A stretch of 23,296 nucleotides of DNA from a virus, in IMG/VR virus record IMGVR_UViG_3300031707_000181, positions 1 to 23,296 of that record. The stretch is one strand, 5' to 3'. Shown piece by piece: positions 14,650 through 23,085 of the stretch. Under the pieces are notes generated by a model, which made no database searches, was not told the origin of the DNA, and saw only the letters and a program-made list of their open reading frames with translations. Each line of letters begins with the position of its first letter. Position 1 is the stretch's first letter. The position numbers were made by a program, and so were the translations under genes.

Positions 14650-17600
14650 ATGACCAATGTCACGATTCCCCAGCTTCCTCCAGCGGTAACGCCTTTGGCG
14701 CCGGCTGATCTGTTTGAGGTAGTTCAAACTATCTCTGGAGTACTAACCAGCAGAAAGGTTTCTGCAGCCGATCTCACCGGGGGAGGCGGAACTCAAGCCA
14801 CTTTGATTTTGACCGACACTAACCCCGTTGACCTAGTTGATGTTAGTAATGCTCTTAATTTGGGAGGTCTGGTTCCTACAACCGACCCTCACTTGGCTTT
14901 CTCGGCGGCTATTGTTCAAGCCAAGGCGAATATCAACACGGCTGCTCCTTTAAGTATTAACCCTTTCGGTGGTCAGGTTCAGATGGGCGATCAGCTCGTA
15001 GTAACCGCCGCTGGTACGGTTTTTCAGCAACCGTTTTGGACGGCCAATACTGTCCTCACTATTCAAGCGGCTCAGGCCTCGATGTTCCAATCAGTGGAGC
15101 ATTGGAATATCACTGCTACCGGGCCTGTCTACATTACCAATAAGAGCCGGGGAGCCACTCTTGGCGCTCAAGCTTTGGTTCAGTTAAACGACAGTCTCTA
15201 CACTGAACAGTATCGGGGTAGCGATGGAGTTCAATTTCTTCAATTTGCTAACTTCGAAGCACTGGTCGATGGGGCGGCGGCACTCAACAATACTCCGGGA
15301 CGTTTGGTCTTTCGAACGACTCCAGTTGGAGGGATTAGCCCGCTTGAGCGTTTGAGGATGAGTTCTACAGGTCAGCTTGTTGTAACGGCCAATGGCGCGG
15401 CCTATGTCAGCACGCCTAAACAAGTAATAGGTGTGACACCTGTGACGGTTTGGCAAGGCGCGGCTAACCAAACGATCCTTACCATTGATCATTTTACGGC
15501 CGATCCTAACCCCGGGCAGTTCATCTTTCGTAAGTCGCGTGGAGCGACGCTCAGTGTCTATACGATCGTGCAATCGGGTGATCAGTTAGGTTCTCTCCAG
15601 TTTCATGGGTCGACTGGCACTGACTACACTCCCGCTGCTGAGATCCGTGGCGAAGTCGATGGTACTCCCGGTGCTGGTACGGATATGCCTGGCCGACTCG
15701 TGTTCCTTACCTCACCCGATGGTTCGGCGACTCCAGCTGAGGGGTATCGCGTTACTAACCTGGGTAATTTAGTCTCAACGGGAAGAACTGCTGCTTATGG
15801 CACGCCTGTCACGTTCAGTGCAGTTGTCCCCCAGCTGACGGTTCAGGCACAGACAGCTGCTGGCATCGCAAGTGTTAGACACTCTGCCGACGCTGGTGGT
15901 GCGTTCATGTTCTTGGGAAAAAGTCGCAATGCGACCTATGGAGGCCAAACCATAGTGCAAAACGCCGATGGCATCGGCACGATTGATTTTCGTGGCTCTG
16001 ACGGCGTTGCTATGATTCAGCTCGCCACCATCACGGCGTTCAGTGATGGGGTTCCGGGTGTCAACGATATGCCTGGTCGATTAAGCATTCACACAACCCC
16101 AGACGGTGCGGTTTCAGCACTTGAGCGGTTGCGTATCAATAACGCGGGTAAGGTCTTCCTCACGGGTGACGGTGCGACCTTTGCCCCACCCATCACGAGT
16201 CTCGATTATGGCCTAGCTATTCAAGCTACGCTCAGTGCTTCGCTGCTTCAAACCCTGTACACCTCGGGCTCTAGCGGTCCTCAGCACATGTTGGCTCATA
16301 GCGGGTCGAACACCTTAGGTGCTAACGCAATCCTTACCGATGGCGACACTCTGGGTCAACTCGCGTTCGGTGGCTACGACGGTACGACTGCCAACATCCT
16401 GACAGGGGCGCGCATTAACTCGGAGGTTGTTGGTGCCGTCGCAGTAGGCCAATTGCCGACAGCCTTGATAATTCACACCCGTGCGATTGGAGATGCTGCA
16501 ACTTTCGAGAGAGCGCGATTCAACCCTGCTGGTCGATTCTTGCTGACCAACGACAACACCAGCACAGCACCACCCCCCACGTTGGCGACTGTGGTGCCGT
16601 TTGTAGCTGCTCAAGCTGTGAACTCAGTCGTGCCCATTATTGCAGTTTACAAGCACTCAGCCGATGCACTTTCTGGCGCGTTGGCTATGGTCAAGACACG
16701 GGGTACTGTAGCCGGTGCTACAACAGTCGTTCAGCTTAATGACTCTCTGGGCAGTGTGCAGTGGTGGGCTCCCATCGGGGGCACAATGGATCTGGGGGGC
16801 TACATCGAGGGGATTGTCGATGTTGCTCCTGCCACTACGATCTCAGCACGAATCTCAACTTGGACGGCACCTTCGGGGGGCGATCCTCTGGAACGACTGA
16901 GAATTCAGGCTAATGGTCAGAACGTCATTATGGGAGGTGGGACGGCGTATGGTGTCCCGCCCACTTTCGGAGGCTTGCTCCCCGCCTCTGTTGTAATGGC
17001 GCAAGGCGGAAGTGGTATAGCCAATGTCGGTTATAACGCCACCCCGACTGGTGCCACGCTGTACATGGCGAAGTCCAGATCTACGATCTATGGCAACAAC
17101 GCCACAGTCAATACTGACGACACCGTAGGGGCTATCGAATTTTTCGGCAATGATGGCGCTGCGATGATTCAGCTCGCGACCATCAAGGGAGTGGTTGAGG
17201 CAACCCCCGGCGCGAATGACATGCCTGGTCGATTGGTGTTCAGCACCACACCTGATGGGACGACTGCCTCTGTTGAGCGTATGCGCATTCTCCAAAACGG
17301 AATGGTCTCAATCCTAATCTCGGGTTTCGCTTACGGCAACGCTCCGAACCCTGTAGAGAGTGCCATCGCCGGAATCGTGATCCAGGGTGTTGGCCCCTCT
17401 GTCGCTCTTGATCATTACACCAACAGTGCGACGGGTCCCGTGTACGCATTGCGTAAGTCACGTGGCACAACGGCGAGTTCATACACGATCGTTCAGCTCA
17501 ACGACATTCTTGGTTCGATTAACTGGTACGGGGCCAACGGCTCTGACATCACTAACATAGCGGCACAGATTCAGGCAGCCAGTGATGCCACCCCTGGTGC

Positions 17601-18168
17601 CGCCGATATGCCTGGCCGACTGATGTTCTTGACCACGCCTAACGGTACGGTCACACCTGTTGAGCGCATGCGAATCTCTGAGGATGGTTTCATAACCTTC
17701 CCCAGCGCAGGAACGGGGATCATTGGCAAGATCACCTCGGCTGATGTAACACGAACTAATACGACTACTCTGGCTGACGATGCCACATTGACCTTTACCG
17801 TCTTAGCCGCAGCCAGTGCTACTGTCAGGTATTCTTTCGAGTGTTTGCTTGACTTCACTAACGCGGCAGCGACCGCCGATGTGAAGTTGGACTTCACCGT
17901 CCCTGGTGATACGTACATGTACTATGCCGAGTGGATTGGGTCGGCCGGTTCAACAGGCTCGGCTCGACTCATCGGGGGAGCCTCTTCGACTCTTACAACC
18001 ATCGCCATTGCCGCGGGGGAGTCTGTTGCTGTCCATATCTCGGGAACCGCCAACCTAGGGGCAAGCACTGGTGCCTTTGCGTTACAATGGGCTCAGAACA
18101 CCCTTGACGCGGTAAACGGTACTACCCTGTCAAACGGTTCTTGGATGCGCTGGAAACGACTGGCTTAA
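14650..18168 (+). CDS. Large tail fibre protein with seven repeated modules
   Basis: GAGGA (14639-14643) precedes ATG 14650. The 1172-residue product opens with a fibre-type N-terminus (IPQLPPAVTPLAPADLF, 6-22) that likely anchors it to the particle. Seven modules of about 128 residues then follow, starting near residues 165, 295, 424, 550, 682, 808 and 936. Each has a KSRG-type start, an IVQ..D.LG segment, a G.DG segment, usually a DMPGRL and a TTPDG motif, and an ERLRI end. The last 145 residues form a different beta domain ending in GSWMRWKRLA, probably the receptor-binding tip. Modules 4 and 5 have lost DMPGRL. The protein most likely binds the host surface. Fibre class is secure; the receptor is unknown. 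Confidence 0.85.
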   Translation: MTNVTIPQLPPAVTPLAPADLFEVVQTISGVLTSRKVSAADLTGGGGTQATLILTDTNPVDLVDVSNALNLGGLVPTTDPHLAFSAAIVQAKANINTAAPLSINPFGGQVQMGDQLVVTAAGTVFQQPFWTANTVLTIQAAQASMFQSVEHWNITATGPVYITNKSRGATLGAQALVQLNDSLYTEQYRGSDGVQFLQFANFEALVDGAAALNNTPGRLVFRTTPVGGISPLERLRMSSTGQLVVTANGAAYVSTPKQVIGVTPVTVWQGAANQTILTIDHFTADPNPGQFIFRKSRGATLSVYTIVQSGDQLGSLQFHGSTGTDYTPAAEIRGEVDGTPGAGTDMPGRLVFLTSPDGSATPAEGYRVTNLGNLVSTGRTAAYGTPVTFSAVVPQLTVQAQTAAGIASVRHSADAGGAFMFLGKSRNATYGGQTIVQNADGIGTIDFRGSDGVAMIQLATITAFSDGVPGVNDMPGRLSIHTTPDGAVSALERLRINNAGKVFLTGDGATFAPPITSLDYGLAIQATLSASLLQTLYTSGSSGPQHMLAHSGSNTLGANAILTDGDTLGQLAFGGYDGTTANILTGARINSEVVGAVAVGQLPTALIIHTRAIGDAATFERARFNPAGRFLLTNDNTSTAPPPTLATVVPFVAAQAVNSVVPIIAVYKHSADALSGALAMVKTRGTVAGATTVVQLNDSLGSVQWWAPIGGTMDLGGYIEGIVDVAPATTISARISTWTAPSGGDPLERLRIQANGQNVIMGGGTAYGVPPTFGGLLPASVVMAQGGSGIANVGYNATPTGATLYMAKSRSTIYGNNATVNTDDTVGAIEFFGNDGAAMIQLATIKGVVEATPGANDMPGRLVFSTTPDGTTASVERMRILQNGMVSILISGFAYGNAPNPVESAIAGIVIQGVGPSVALDHYTNSATGPVYALRKSRGTTASSYTIVQLNDILGSINWYGANGSDITNIAAQIQAASDATPGAADMPGRLMFLTTPNGTVTPVERMRISEDGFITFPSAGTGIIGKITSADVTRTNTTTLADDATLTFTVLAAASATVRYSFECLLDFTNAAATADVKLDFTVPGDTYMYYAEWIGSAGSTGSARLIGGASSTLTTIAIAAGESVAVHISGTANLGASTGAFALQWAQNTLDAVNGTTLSNGSWMRWKRLA
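15142..17700 (+). repeat. Seven diverged fibre modules (about 385 bp each)
   Basis: Module starts (KSRG-like motif) are at about 15142, 15532, 15919, 16297, 16693, 17071 and 17455, so spacing is 378-396 bases. Copies are diverged in DNA except for a close match between parts of modules 3 and 6. The seventh ends with its ERMRI segment near 17680. Confidence 0.85.
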
Positions 18169-18191
18169 CCACAGATTAATTTTCACCAACG

Positions 18192-18204
18192 AGCCTAGGA
18201 GGCT
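18192..18204 (+). promoter_or_regulatory. Small palindrome carrying a ribosome binding site
   Basis: AGCCT (18192-18196) and AGGCT (18200-18204) form a five-pair stem with a three-base loop. The ribosome binding site AGGAGG (18197-18202) for the gene at 18208 spans loop and stem. The stem is short, so any masking of the site would be weak. This may be chance. Confidence 0.35.
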
Positions 18205-18207
18205 AAG

Positions 18208-18447
18208 ATGCAACAGCAACAGCAACAGCAAGTCAATCTCTCCCAACAGCAGGTCCAGCAGGCGGCCGCGGCCGGAGCTGAGCTCCTGGAGGATCCAACG
18301 CTTCGGGTACCTATGCCCTTGGCTTTGGGTCAGCTGGGGACTCTCAAGACTCTTCTTTTGGCCATCGCTACGGGAAAATTAATCCTCGCAGTCCCGCCTG
18401 AGGAGAAGCCCCAGTTGAAGATGGTCGAGGGAGATGCTAGTGCCTGA
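18208..18447 (+). CDS. Small Gln-rich protein (79 aa)
   Basis: AGGAGG (18197-18202) lies five bases before ATG 18208. The 79 residues begin with seven Gln in a row encoded by alternating CAA/CAG codons, then a Gln/Ala segment. A hydrophobic helical part LPLALGQLGTLKTLLLAIATGKLIL-like (about 37-61) follows, with a charged end. The CAA/CAG tract may be prone to copy-number change. The hydrophobic part is long enough for a membrane segment, but it contains Gly, Lys and Gln and could as well be an amphipathic helix. It overlaps the next gene by 14 bases. No family is recognised; it may belong to the same small group of lysis candidates. Confidence 0.6.
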   Translation: MQQQQQQQVNLSQQQVQQAAAAGAELLEDPTLRVPMPLALGQLGTLKTLLLAIATGKLILAVPPEEKPQLKMVEGDASA

Positions 18448-18736
18448 TGAGCTCTGGAAACTCCTGATTCAACTGCCCATTGTTGCAGTTGTAGTCTGGG
18501 TAGTGCTCAGATTGCTTCATCAAGCCACGGCCGAGCGAGCGGTATTTATGACGGCCATGTCTGAGCAATCTCGGCTTTTCACCGCCGAGCTCAAGGCGGA
18601 GCGAGAGAGTCGAGAAGCCACAGTGAGACAAACCATGGCTAGTCTTACCGAGCTTTCAACAGCCATCACTGAGCTGAGAAGTGAGGTAAGACTTAGTCAT
18701 GCAACTCAACAACGAGTGGGAACTTCTCCAAAATGA
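18434..18736 (+). CDS. One-helix membrane protein with coiled coil (holin or spanin candidate)
   Basis: The frame has ATG 18434 and, two codons on, GTG 18440. The upstream AGGGAG (18428-18433) suits the GTG better by spacing, so the true start may be 18440. The 100-residue product has one membrane helix (about residues 10-28, LIQLPIVAVVVWVVLRLL), then a charged helical region (30-90) rich in Glu, Arg, Ala and Ser. This layout suits a small phage holin-like or inner-membrane spanin-like protein. It overlaps the DUF5675-type gene by the ATGA pattern. The role is inferred from layout only. Confidence 0.6.
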   Translation: MLVPDELWKLLIQLPIVAVVVWVVLRLLHQATAERAVFMTAMSEQSRLFTAELKAERESREATVRQTMASLTELSTAITELRSEVRLSHATQQRVGTSPK

Positions 18737-19221
18737 ATGTTACCCTCCTCAGACACAGCTACTCCAAGTTCGAGACTGAGGGGTCTTTGAGTGTGGCTAG
18801 TCTAAAGCTTTTCACCATGGAACGTCCTTGGATCCCGGGGGTTGAGCTGGGGGGTAGCCCATTTCTTTCCTGTGTCCCCGACGGGGAGTATACTCTCTCT
18901 CCTTGGGTTCGTCCGGGCGGGGCTGAGGTTTATATTCTCGAGAATCCCGAGTTAGGCGTTTGGAAACAAGAAGAGGACCGACCCGACGGTCATGGAAGAT
19001 ACCTTATTCTGATCCACACTGGCAATTTTGTTTCCGATGTAGTTGGTTGTATAGCCCCAGGGATCAGTCATGGGATGTTGCTAAGTAACAAGACGGGTCG
19101 AATGGAACGAGCGGTAACAGGGAGTGCTGGAGCTATGCAGAGACTCAAGATTGAGCTCGGTAGACAAGAGATCCACCATCTGACAATTACCCCTTCAACA
19201 GGGGCGAGGGGAGTTCGATAA
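18733..19221 (+). CDS. DUF5675-type protein, possible cell-wall enzyme
   Basis: ATG 18733 overlaps the previous stop (ATGA). The 162-residue product matches the DUF5675 pattern: LFTMERPWIPG (26-36), a SCVPDGEYTL segment (46-55), then LILIHTGNFVSDVVGCIAPG (91-110) with His95, Asn98, Asp102 and Cys106. The spaced His and Gly-Cys recall L,D-transpeptidase-like active sites, but I have not verified any shared fold or activity. No canonical endolysin (lysozyme, amidase or muramidase motif) is in the window. With a one-helix membrane protein just upstream, it could serve host lysis, or cell-wall opening at infection. The family assignment is fairly sure; the role is inference. Confidence 0.72.
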   Translation: MNVTLLRHSYSKFETEGSLSVASLKLFTMERPWIPGVELGGSPFLSCVPDGEYTLSPWVRPGGAEVYILENPELGVWKQEEDRPDGHGRYLILIHTGNFVSDVVGCIAPGISHGMLLSNKTGRMERAVTGSAGAMQRLKIELGRQEIHHLTITPSTGARGVR

Positions 19222-19865
19222 TGGCCACCGCGATGACCTACACCTCTCTTGTCCAAGACTTGCAGCAGTACTTGGAACGGGGGACTCCTGATGACCCCAC
19301 AGTATTTGACCAATTGCCCAGACTCATTAACCTGGCTGAGCGAAGTATCGCCACTGAGTTGAAAATTCTGGGCTTCATCAATGTGGTGACTTCAACCCTG
19401 ACTGCTGGGGTCTCAGTATACGCCAAACCTACACGTTGGCGCGAAACTGTGAGCATCAATTTTGGCTTGGGGGCTAGTCAGGTGCGAACACCTCTTTTCC
19501 CCCGGAGCTATGAGTATTGTCGTTCTTATTGGCCTGATGAGGACATTCAGGGACAGCCGTTGTTCTATTCTGACTATGACTACAACAACTGGTTGATTGC
19601 CCCCACCCCGAATGCGAACATGCCATTTGAGGCGATCTACTACCAGCTGCTACCTTTACTGGACGCTGTGAATCAGACCAACTGGCTGACCGATTTCGCA
19701 CCTAATCTACTACTGCATGGGACTCTCCTGAAGTGTACTCCATTCCTGAAGAACGATGAAAGGATCCCAACTTGGCAGACTCTTTACGCGACCGATTTGC
19801 AAGCCTTTAACACCCAGGACTTAGGCAGGATTATTGATCGCACTACTTCGAGGCAAGAAGCATGA
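19221..19865 (+). CDS. Phage adaptor protein (SU10/T7 gp11-like)
   Basis: ATG 19221 overlaps the previous TAA by one base. The 214-residue protein has the family layout of short-tail adaptors. An N-terminal YTSLVQDLQQYLERG (7-21) is followed by LPRLINLAERSIATELKILG (32-51). A beta part with YAKPTRWRE and a SYEYCRSYWP segment comes next, then APTPNANMPFEAIYYQLLP (about 126-144), TNWLTDFAPNLLLHGTLL (153-170) and a C-terminal helix. In this class a ring of adaptors sits below the portal and holds the nozzle. I associate it with the adaptor family of phage SU10. The next genes are a fibre-like and a nozzle-like protein, which supports the call. Confidence 0.75.
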   Translation: MATAMTYTSLVQDLQQYLERGTPDDPTVFDQLPRLINLAERSIATELKILGFINVVTSTLTAGVSVYAKPTRWRETVSINFGLGASQVRTPLFPRSYEYCRSYWPDEDIQGQPLFYSDYDYNNWLIAPTPNANMPFEAIYYQLLPLLDAVNQTNWLTDFAPNLLLHGTLLKCTPFLKNDERIPTWQTLYATDLQAFNTQDLGRIIDRTTSRQEA

Positions 19866-21574
19866 GCTATACAGATGTCTTTGGGGGAGCTACTCTCTAC
19901 CCAGTCGGTCAGAGCTACCTTAGTCTGGTCTTCGCCACTGACCAGACGCTTGAATGGCCTCTGGAGCAACAGAGCAGCAACATTGTCGCCAGCATCATGG
20001 ACCTCAGCGCCACAGTCCCTGGGCTGAATGTGATTCTAACCGACGCCAGGCAGGTTTCTACGGGGATTCAAGCAGTATTCAACAATGTCGGTGCGAACAC
20101 GTACACCGTCAAAGACTCAGTAGGAGGAACGATCATAGCCCCGGCTCCTGGGACTGCCTGGGTCGCTTATCTCACGGATAACTCTACCGCGGCCGGATCT
20201 TGGAGAACCTTTCAATTAGGGGCAACAGTTTCAGTAGCCTCAGCTGCAGCTTTGGCAGGTGCTGGAATCAAGGCGATCTCAACTACTCTAAATCAGAAAA
20301 TTGAGCCCTCGTCTAAAGCCTCAACTCCCTTTACGATCGTGGATGCCGATCGAGCCAAAGGGCTGATCTATACCGCTGGTGTAGGCGTAGCGAATCTGAC
20401 GGCCGCAGCCACGTTGGGGTCAGACTGGTTCGTCCTACTGAGGAATAGTGGGTCAGGCGATTTAGTGGTCACTCCTCCGGCCGGATTGATTGATGGCTCA
20501 GCCACCAAGACCGTTTCTCCCGGTGAGTCATGTATCATCTTCACTGACGGGGCCAATTTCTATACAGTTGGATTCGGTCAGTCAAGCACTAGTGTCTTCG
20601 ACTACATTTCCATTGCCGTGCCTGGCTCGGGAGACTACACACTCTCGGGGGTTGAGTTAAATCGAATCTCTTACAACTTCACCGGAATCTTAACGGGGAA
20701 TCGGAACATTGTCGTTCCTGCCTCAGTTCAGCAGTACTGGGTAAGCAATCAGACCACAGGGGCTTTTACTTTGTCGGTCAAGGTCGCTGCTCAAGTAGGG
20801 CCTCCAAGTATCCTCCAAACCGATCGAGCGATTCTTTATTGTGACGGGGCTCAAGTAGTGAATGCGAGTTCATCTACCGTGGTATTCCCCATCTCAATCA
20901 GCCAGGGGGGGACGGGGGCTATCACGGCAGCTGCTGCTGTCACGGCCTTGGGGGCTGTGCCAACTACTCGAGCCATTACTGCTGGATCTGGCATGGCTGG
21001 CGGGGGGGATTTGTCTGCTAATCGTACCCTGACTTTGGATATCAATAGTCTGACGACTGACACCACTCCTGATTTCGCGGCTGACTTCGTTCCCACTTTT
21101 GACGTTAGTGCCGCGGCCAATAAGAAGGTGTTGCTGGAGACGATCCAACCCACCACTCTGAAAACCTTGCAGGATACTGATTTCAGTTTCAGCAACCAAG
21201 GAACAGATCAAACGATCACGGGACTTACTCAGGCCTTGTTAGCAGCAAAGAACTACTTGATCGAGTTCGCGGTTCGAATTGTTACTGCCTCCAGTGGTTA
21301 CTCATTCTCGTGGGATCCTCCTGCCGGGTCAGGTCTGACAGGGTTTGGTTCTCGAGCGGGGTCGGCCAATCCCCTGCAATTGGCCTCAACCGGGGCTTCA
21401 GATGTGATTGACTCCCAGACAGCAGCAGCGAGAGACGCCTGGATTACGGGCTGTGTCTACTACAATCCCTCGTCTGATGGAAATTTGATCTTTACTGTGA
21501 AGCAATCCACGGTTGATGTCAATTCAGCCGTAGTAGCCGGGTCCAGTTGGTCACGAGCGACGATTGTAGCATAA
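19862..21574 (+). CDS. Fibre-like tail protein (570 aa)
   Basis: ATG 19862 overlaps the adaptor stop (ATGA). The N-terminal 120 residues, beginning MSYTDVFGGATLYPVGQSYL, resemble a conserved attachment domain found in tail proteins next to adaptor genes. A stretch near 345-435 carries common fibre motifs: ISQGGTGAITAAAAVTALGA, SGMAGGGDLSANRTLTLD, then DFVPTFDVSAAANKKVLLE. The last 135 residues form a beta domain ending in SSWSRATIVA, similar in layout to the tip of the large fibre at 14650. The protein likely anchors or forms a tail spike or fibre at the nozzle. Receptor and enzyme function are not evident. Confidence 0.75.
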   Translation: MSYTDVFGGATLYPVGQSYLSLVFATDQTLEWPLEQQSSNIVASIMDLSATVPGLNVILTDARQVSTGIQAVFNNVGANTYTVKDSVGGTIIAPAPGTAWVAYLTDNSTAAGSWRTFQLGATVSVASAAALAGAGIKAISTTLNQKIEPSSKASTPFTIVDADRAKGLIYTAGVGVANLTAAATLGSDWFVLLRNSGSGDLVVTPPAGLIDGSATKTVSPGESCIIFTDGANFYTVGFGQSSTSVFDYISIAVPGSGDYTLSGVELNRISYNFTGILTGNRNIVVPASVQQYWVSNQTTGAFTLSVKVAAQVGPPSILQTDRAILYCDGAQVVNASSSTVVFPISISQGGTGAITAAAAVTALGAVPTTRAITAGSGMAGGGDLSANRTLTLDINSLTTDTTPDFAADFVPTFDVSAAANKKVLLETIQPTTLKTLQDTDFSFSNQGTDQTITGLTQALLAAKNYLIEFAVRIVTASSGYSFSWDPPAGSGLTGFGSRAGSANPLQLASTGASDVIDSQTAAARDAWITGCVYYNPSSDGNLIFTVKQSTVDVNSAVVAGSSWSRATIVA

Positions 21575-23085
21575 TGGCACTCAAACCTGTCAGAATCCAA
21601 TCCCGTCCTGGCATCAAGCGAGATGGGACAGTTCTTGAGGGCGATGTCTATATTGATGGTCAATGGGTCCGATTCAATAGAGGTCTTCCTCGGAAAATGG
21701 CCGGTTACCAAGCGGTTACGGCTACTCTACCTGAGCTAGTTCGAGGAATGACTAGTTTCTCGGCCAATTCTCTCCAGTATTTGCATCTTGGGAGTGCGAC
21801 GAAGCTGGGTCAATACATCACTAACTCAGCAGGGAATTTGTCAGCTTTCAATAATCGAACTCCAGCAGCGTTGGTCAACAGCAGTGACAACTTGTGGCAA
21901 TTCGATCACTTCTATGACTCAGTGGCCGCAGTAACTCGATTGATCGCACATGCCGCCCCTAATTTGTCAGCGATTGATTCCACGCTCAATCGAGCCATCT
22001 GGTTCGGGACTGATACTGCGGCTGCCGTATTAACTGACACCACGTTGGCTCAAGTGAGCGGAGGCATTGTTGTTCTTGGCCCCTACCTGTTCTCTTTCGG
22101 GAATGATGGGAATATCAACTATAGCGCTGTGAACAACCCTACTGCGGCTGGAGCTTCAGCGTTCATTACTCAGCAGAAGATTGTCAAGGGGATGGTTCTG
22201 AGAGGTAATGGCTCGGGTCCAGCAGGGTTGTTCTGGTCCCTAGACTCCCTAATTCGAGCCTCTTTCGTGGGGGGAGTTACTGTTTGGAACTTTGACACGA
22301 TCACCTCAGAGTCGTCCATCCTGTCAAGTCAGGGAGTCATTGAGTACGATGGCATCTACTTCTGGGCTGGGGTTGATCGGTTTCTGATGTTCAACGGCGT
22401 TGTTCGTGAGATCCCGAACACCTACAATAACAACTGGTTCTTCGATGGTTTGAACATTAACTATCGCCAGAAAGTGTTCGCTTTCAAAGTTCCTCGCTGG
22501 GGTGAGATCTGGTGGTGTTACCCACGGGGTAATGCCACTGAGTGTACTCATGCGGTCATTTATAACGTCCGGGAGGGGTCTTGGTACGATACTGAGCTTC
22601 CCGATGGGGGGAGGACCTGCGGGATTTATGCCAAGGTCTTTGAGCACCCGTTCATGACAGGACTGGTAGCCAACGCTACTCCGGCGTATACTCTATGGCT
22701 ACATGAGAGTGGTACTGATCGGATTGAGGCCTCAAGTGTTAACCCCATCCAGTCGTTCTTTAGCACGAATGAGATCTCAATGATTACTCAAGAGGAGTCA
22801 ATAGACAAGTCTCTCCGGGTGGCTCGAATTGAACCAGACTTTGTTCAAGTTGGCGATATGACTGTCACGGTGGTCGGGCGCCAAAATTCTCGTGCCCCTT
22901 TTGTTGATGGACCGACGTTTACTTTCGGTGATACTGCTCCTCTGCCTGAGGATCAAACCATTAAGCTGAAAGAGATCGCACGTCTCATGACTTTCAAATT
23001 CGAATCCAATACAGTGGGGGGAAACTACGAGATGGGAGAATCCCTAGCCCATATCGAACCAGCAGATGGAAGGATTCAGTCATGA
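21574..23085 (+). CDS. Putative tail nozzle protein (P22 gp10/T7 gp12-like)
   Basis: ATG 21574 overlaps the previous TAA, so coupling is likely; a longer start at TTG 21547 lacks support. The 503-residue product begins with a conserved GQWVRFNRGLPRKMAGY segment (about 30-46). Its middle is beta-rich with repeated short strands and W/F/G turns, compatible with a propeller. It ends with KSLRVARIEPDF, LPEDQTIKLKE and RLMTFKFESNTVGGNYEMG, the last being typical of the end of gp10/gp12-type proteins. Together with the adaptor it would form the short tail tube through which DNA leaves. The nozzle label is inferred from pattern and context. Confidence 0.7.
   Translation: MALKPVRIQSRPGIKRDGTVLEGDVYIDGQWVRFNRGLPRKMAGYQAVTATLPELVRGMTSFSANSLQYLHLGSATKLGQYITNSAGNLSAFNNRTPAALVNSSDNLWQFDHFYDSVAAVTRLIAHAAPNLSAIDSTLNRAIWFGTDTAAAVLTDTTLAQVSGGIVVLGPYLFSFGNDGNINYSAVNNPTAAGASAFITQQKIVKGMVLRGNGSGPAGLFWSLDSLIRASFVGGVTVWNFDTITSESSILSSQGVIEYDGIYFWAGVDRFLMFNGVVREIPNTYNNNWFFDGLNINYRQKVFAFKVPRWGEIWWCYPRGNATECTHAVIYNVREGSWYDTELPDGGRTCGIYAKVFEHPFMTGLVANATPAYTLWLHESGTDRIEASSVNPIQSFFSTNEISMITQEESIDKSLRVARIEPDFVQVGDMTVTVVGRQNSRAPFVDGPTFTFGDTAPLPEDQTIKLKEIARLMTFKFESNTVGGNYEMGESLAHIEPADGRIQS

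Noticed and set aside
15142-17700. Regular repeats considered as a CRISPR array
   Set aside because: The period is about 385 bases, the repeats are coding and diverged, and there are no short identical repeats with unique spacers.
14650-18168. Enzymatic tail spike (depolymerase) reading of the fibre
   Set aside because: The modules repeat a fibre-type pattern with no right-handed beta-helix signature or catalytic motif that I can identify.
21547-21573. Longer TTG start for the nozzle-like gene
   Set aside because: There is no ribosome binding site in front of it and the ATG at 21574 gives the stop-start overlap used throughout this region.
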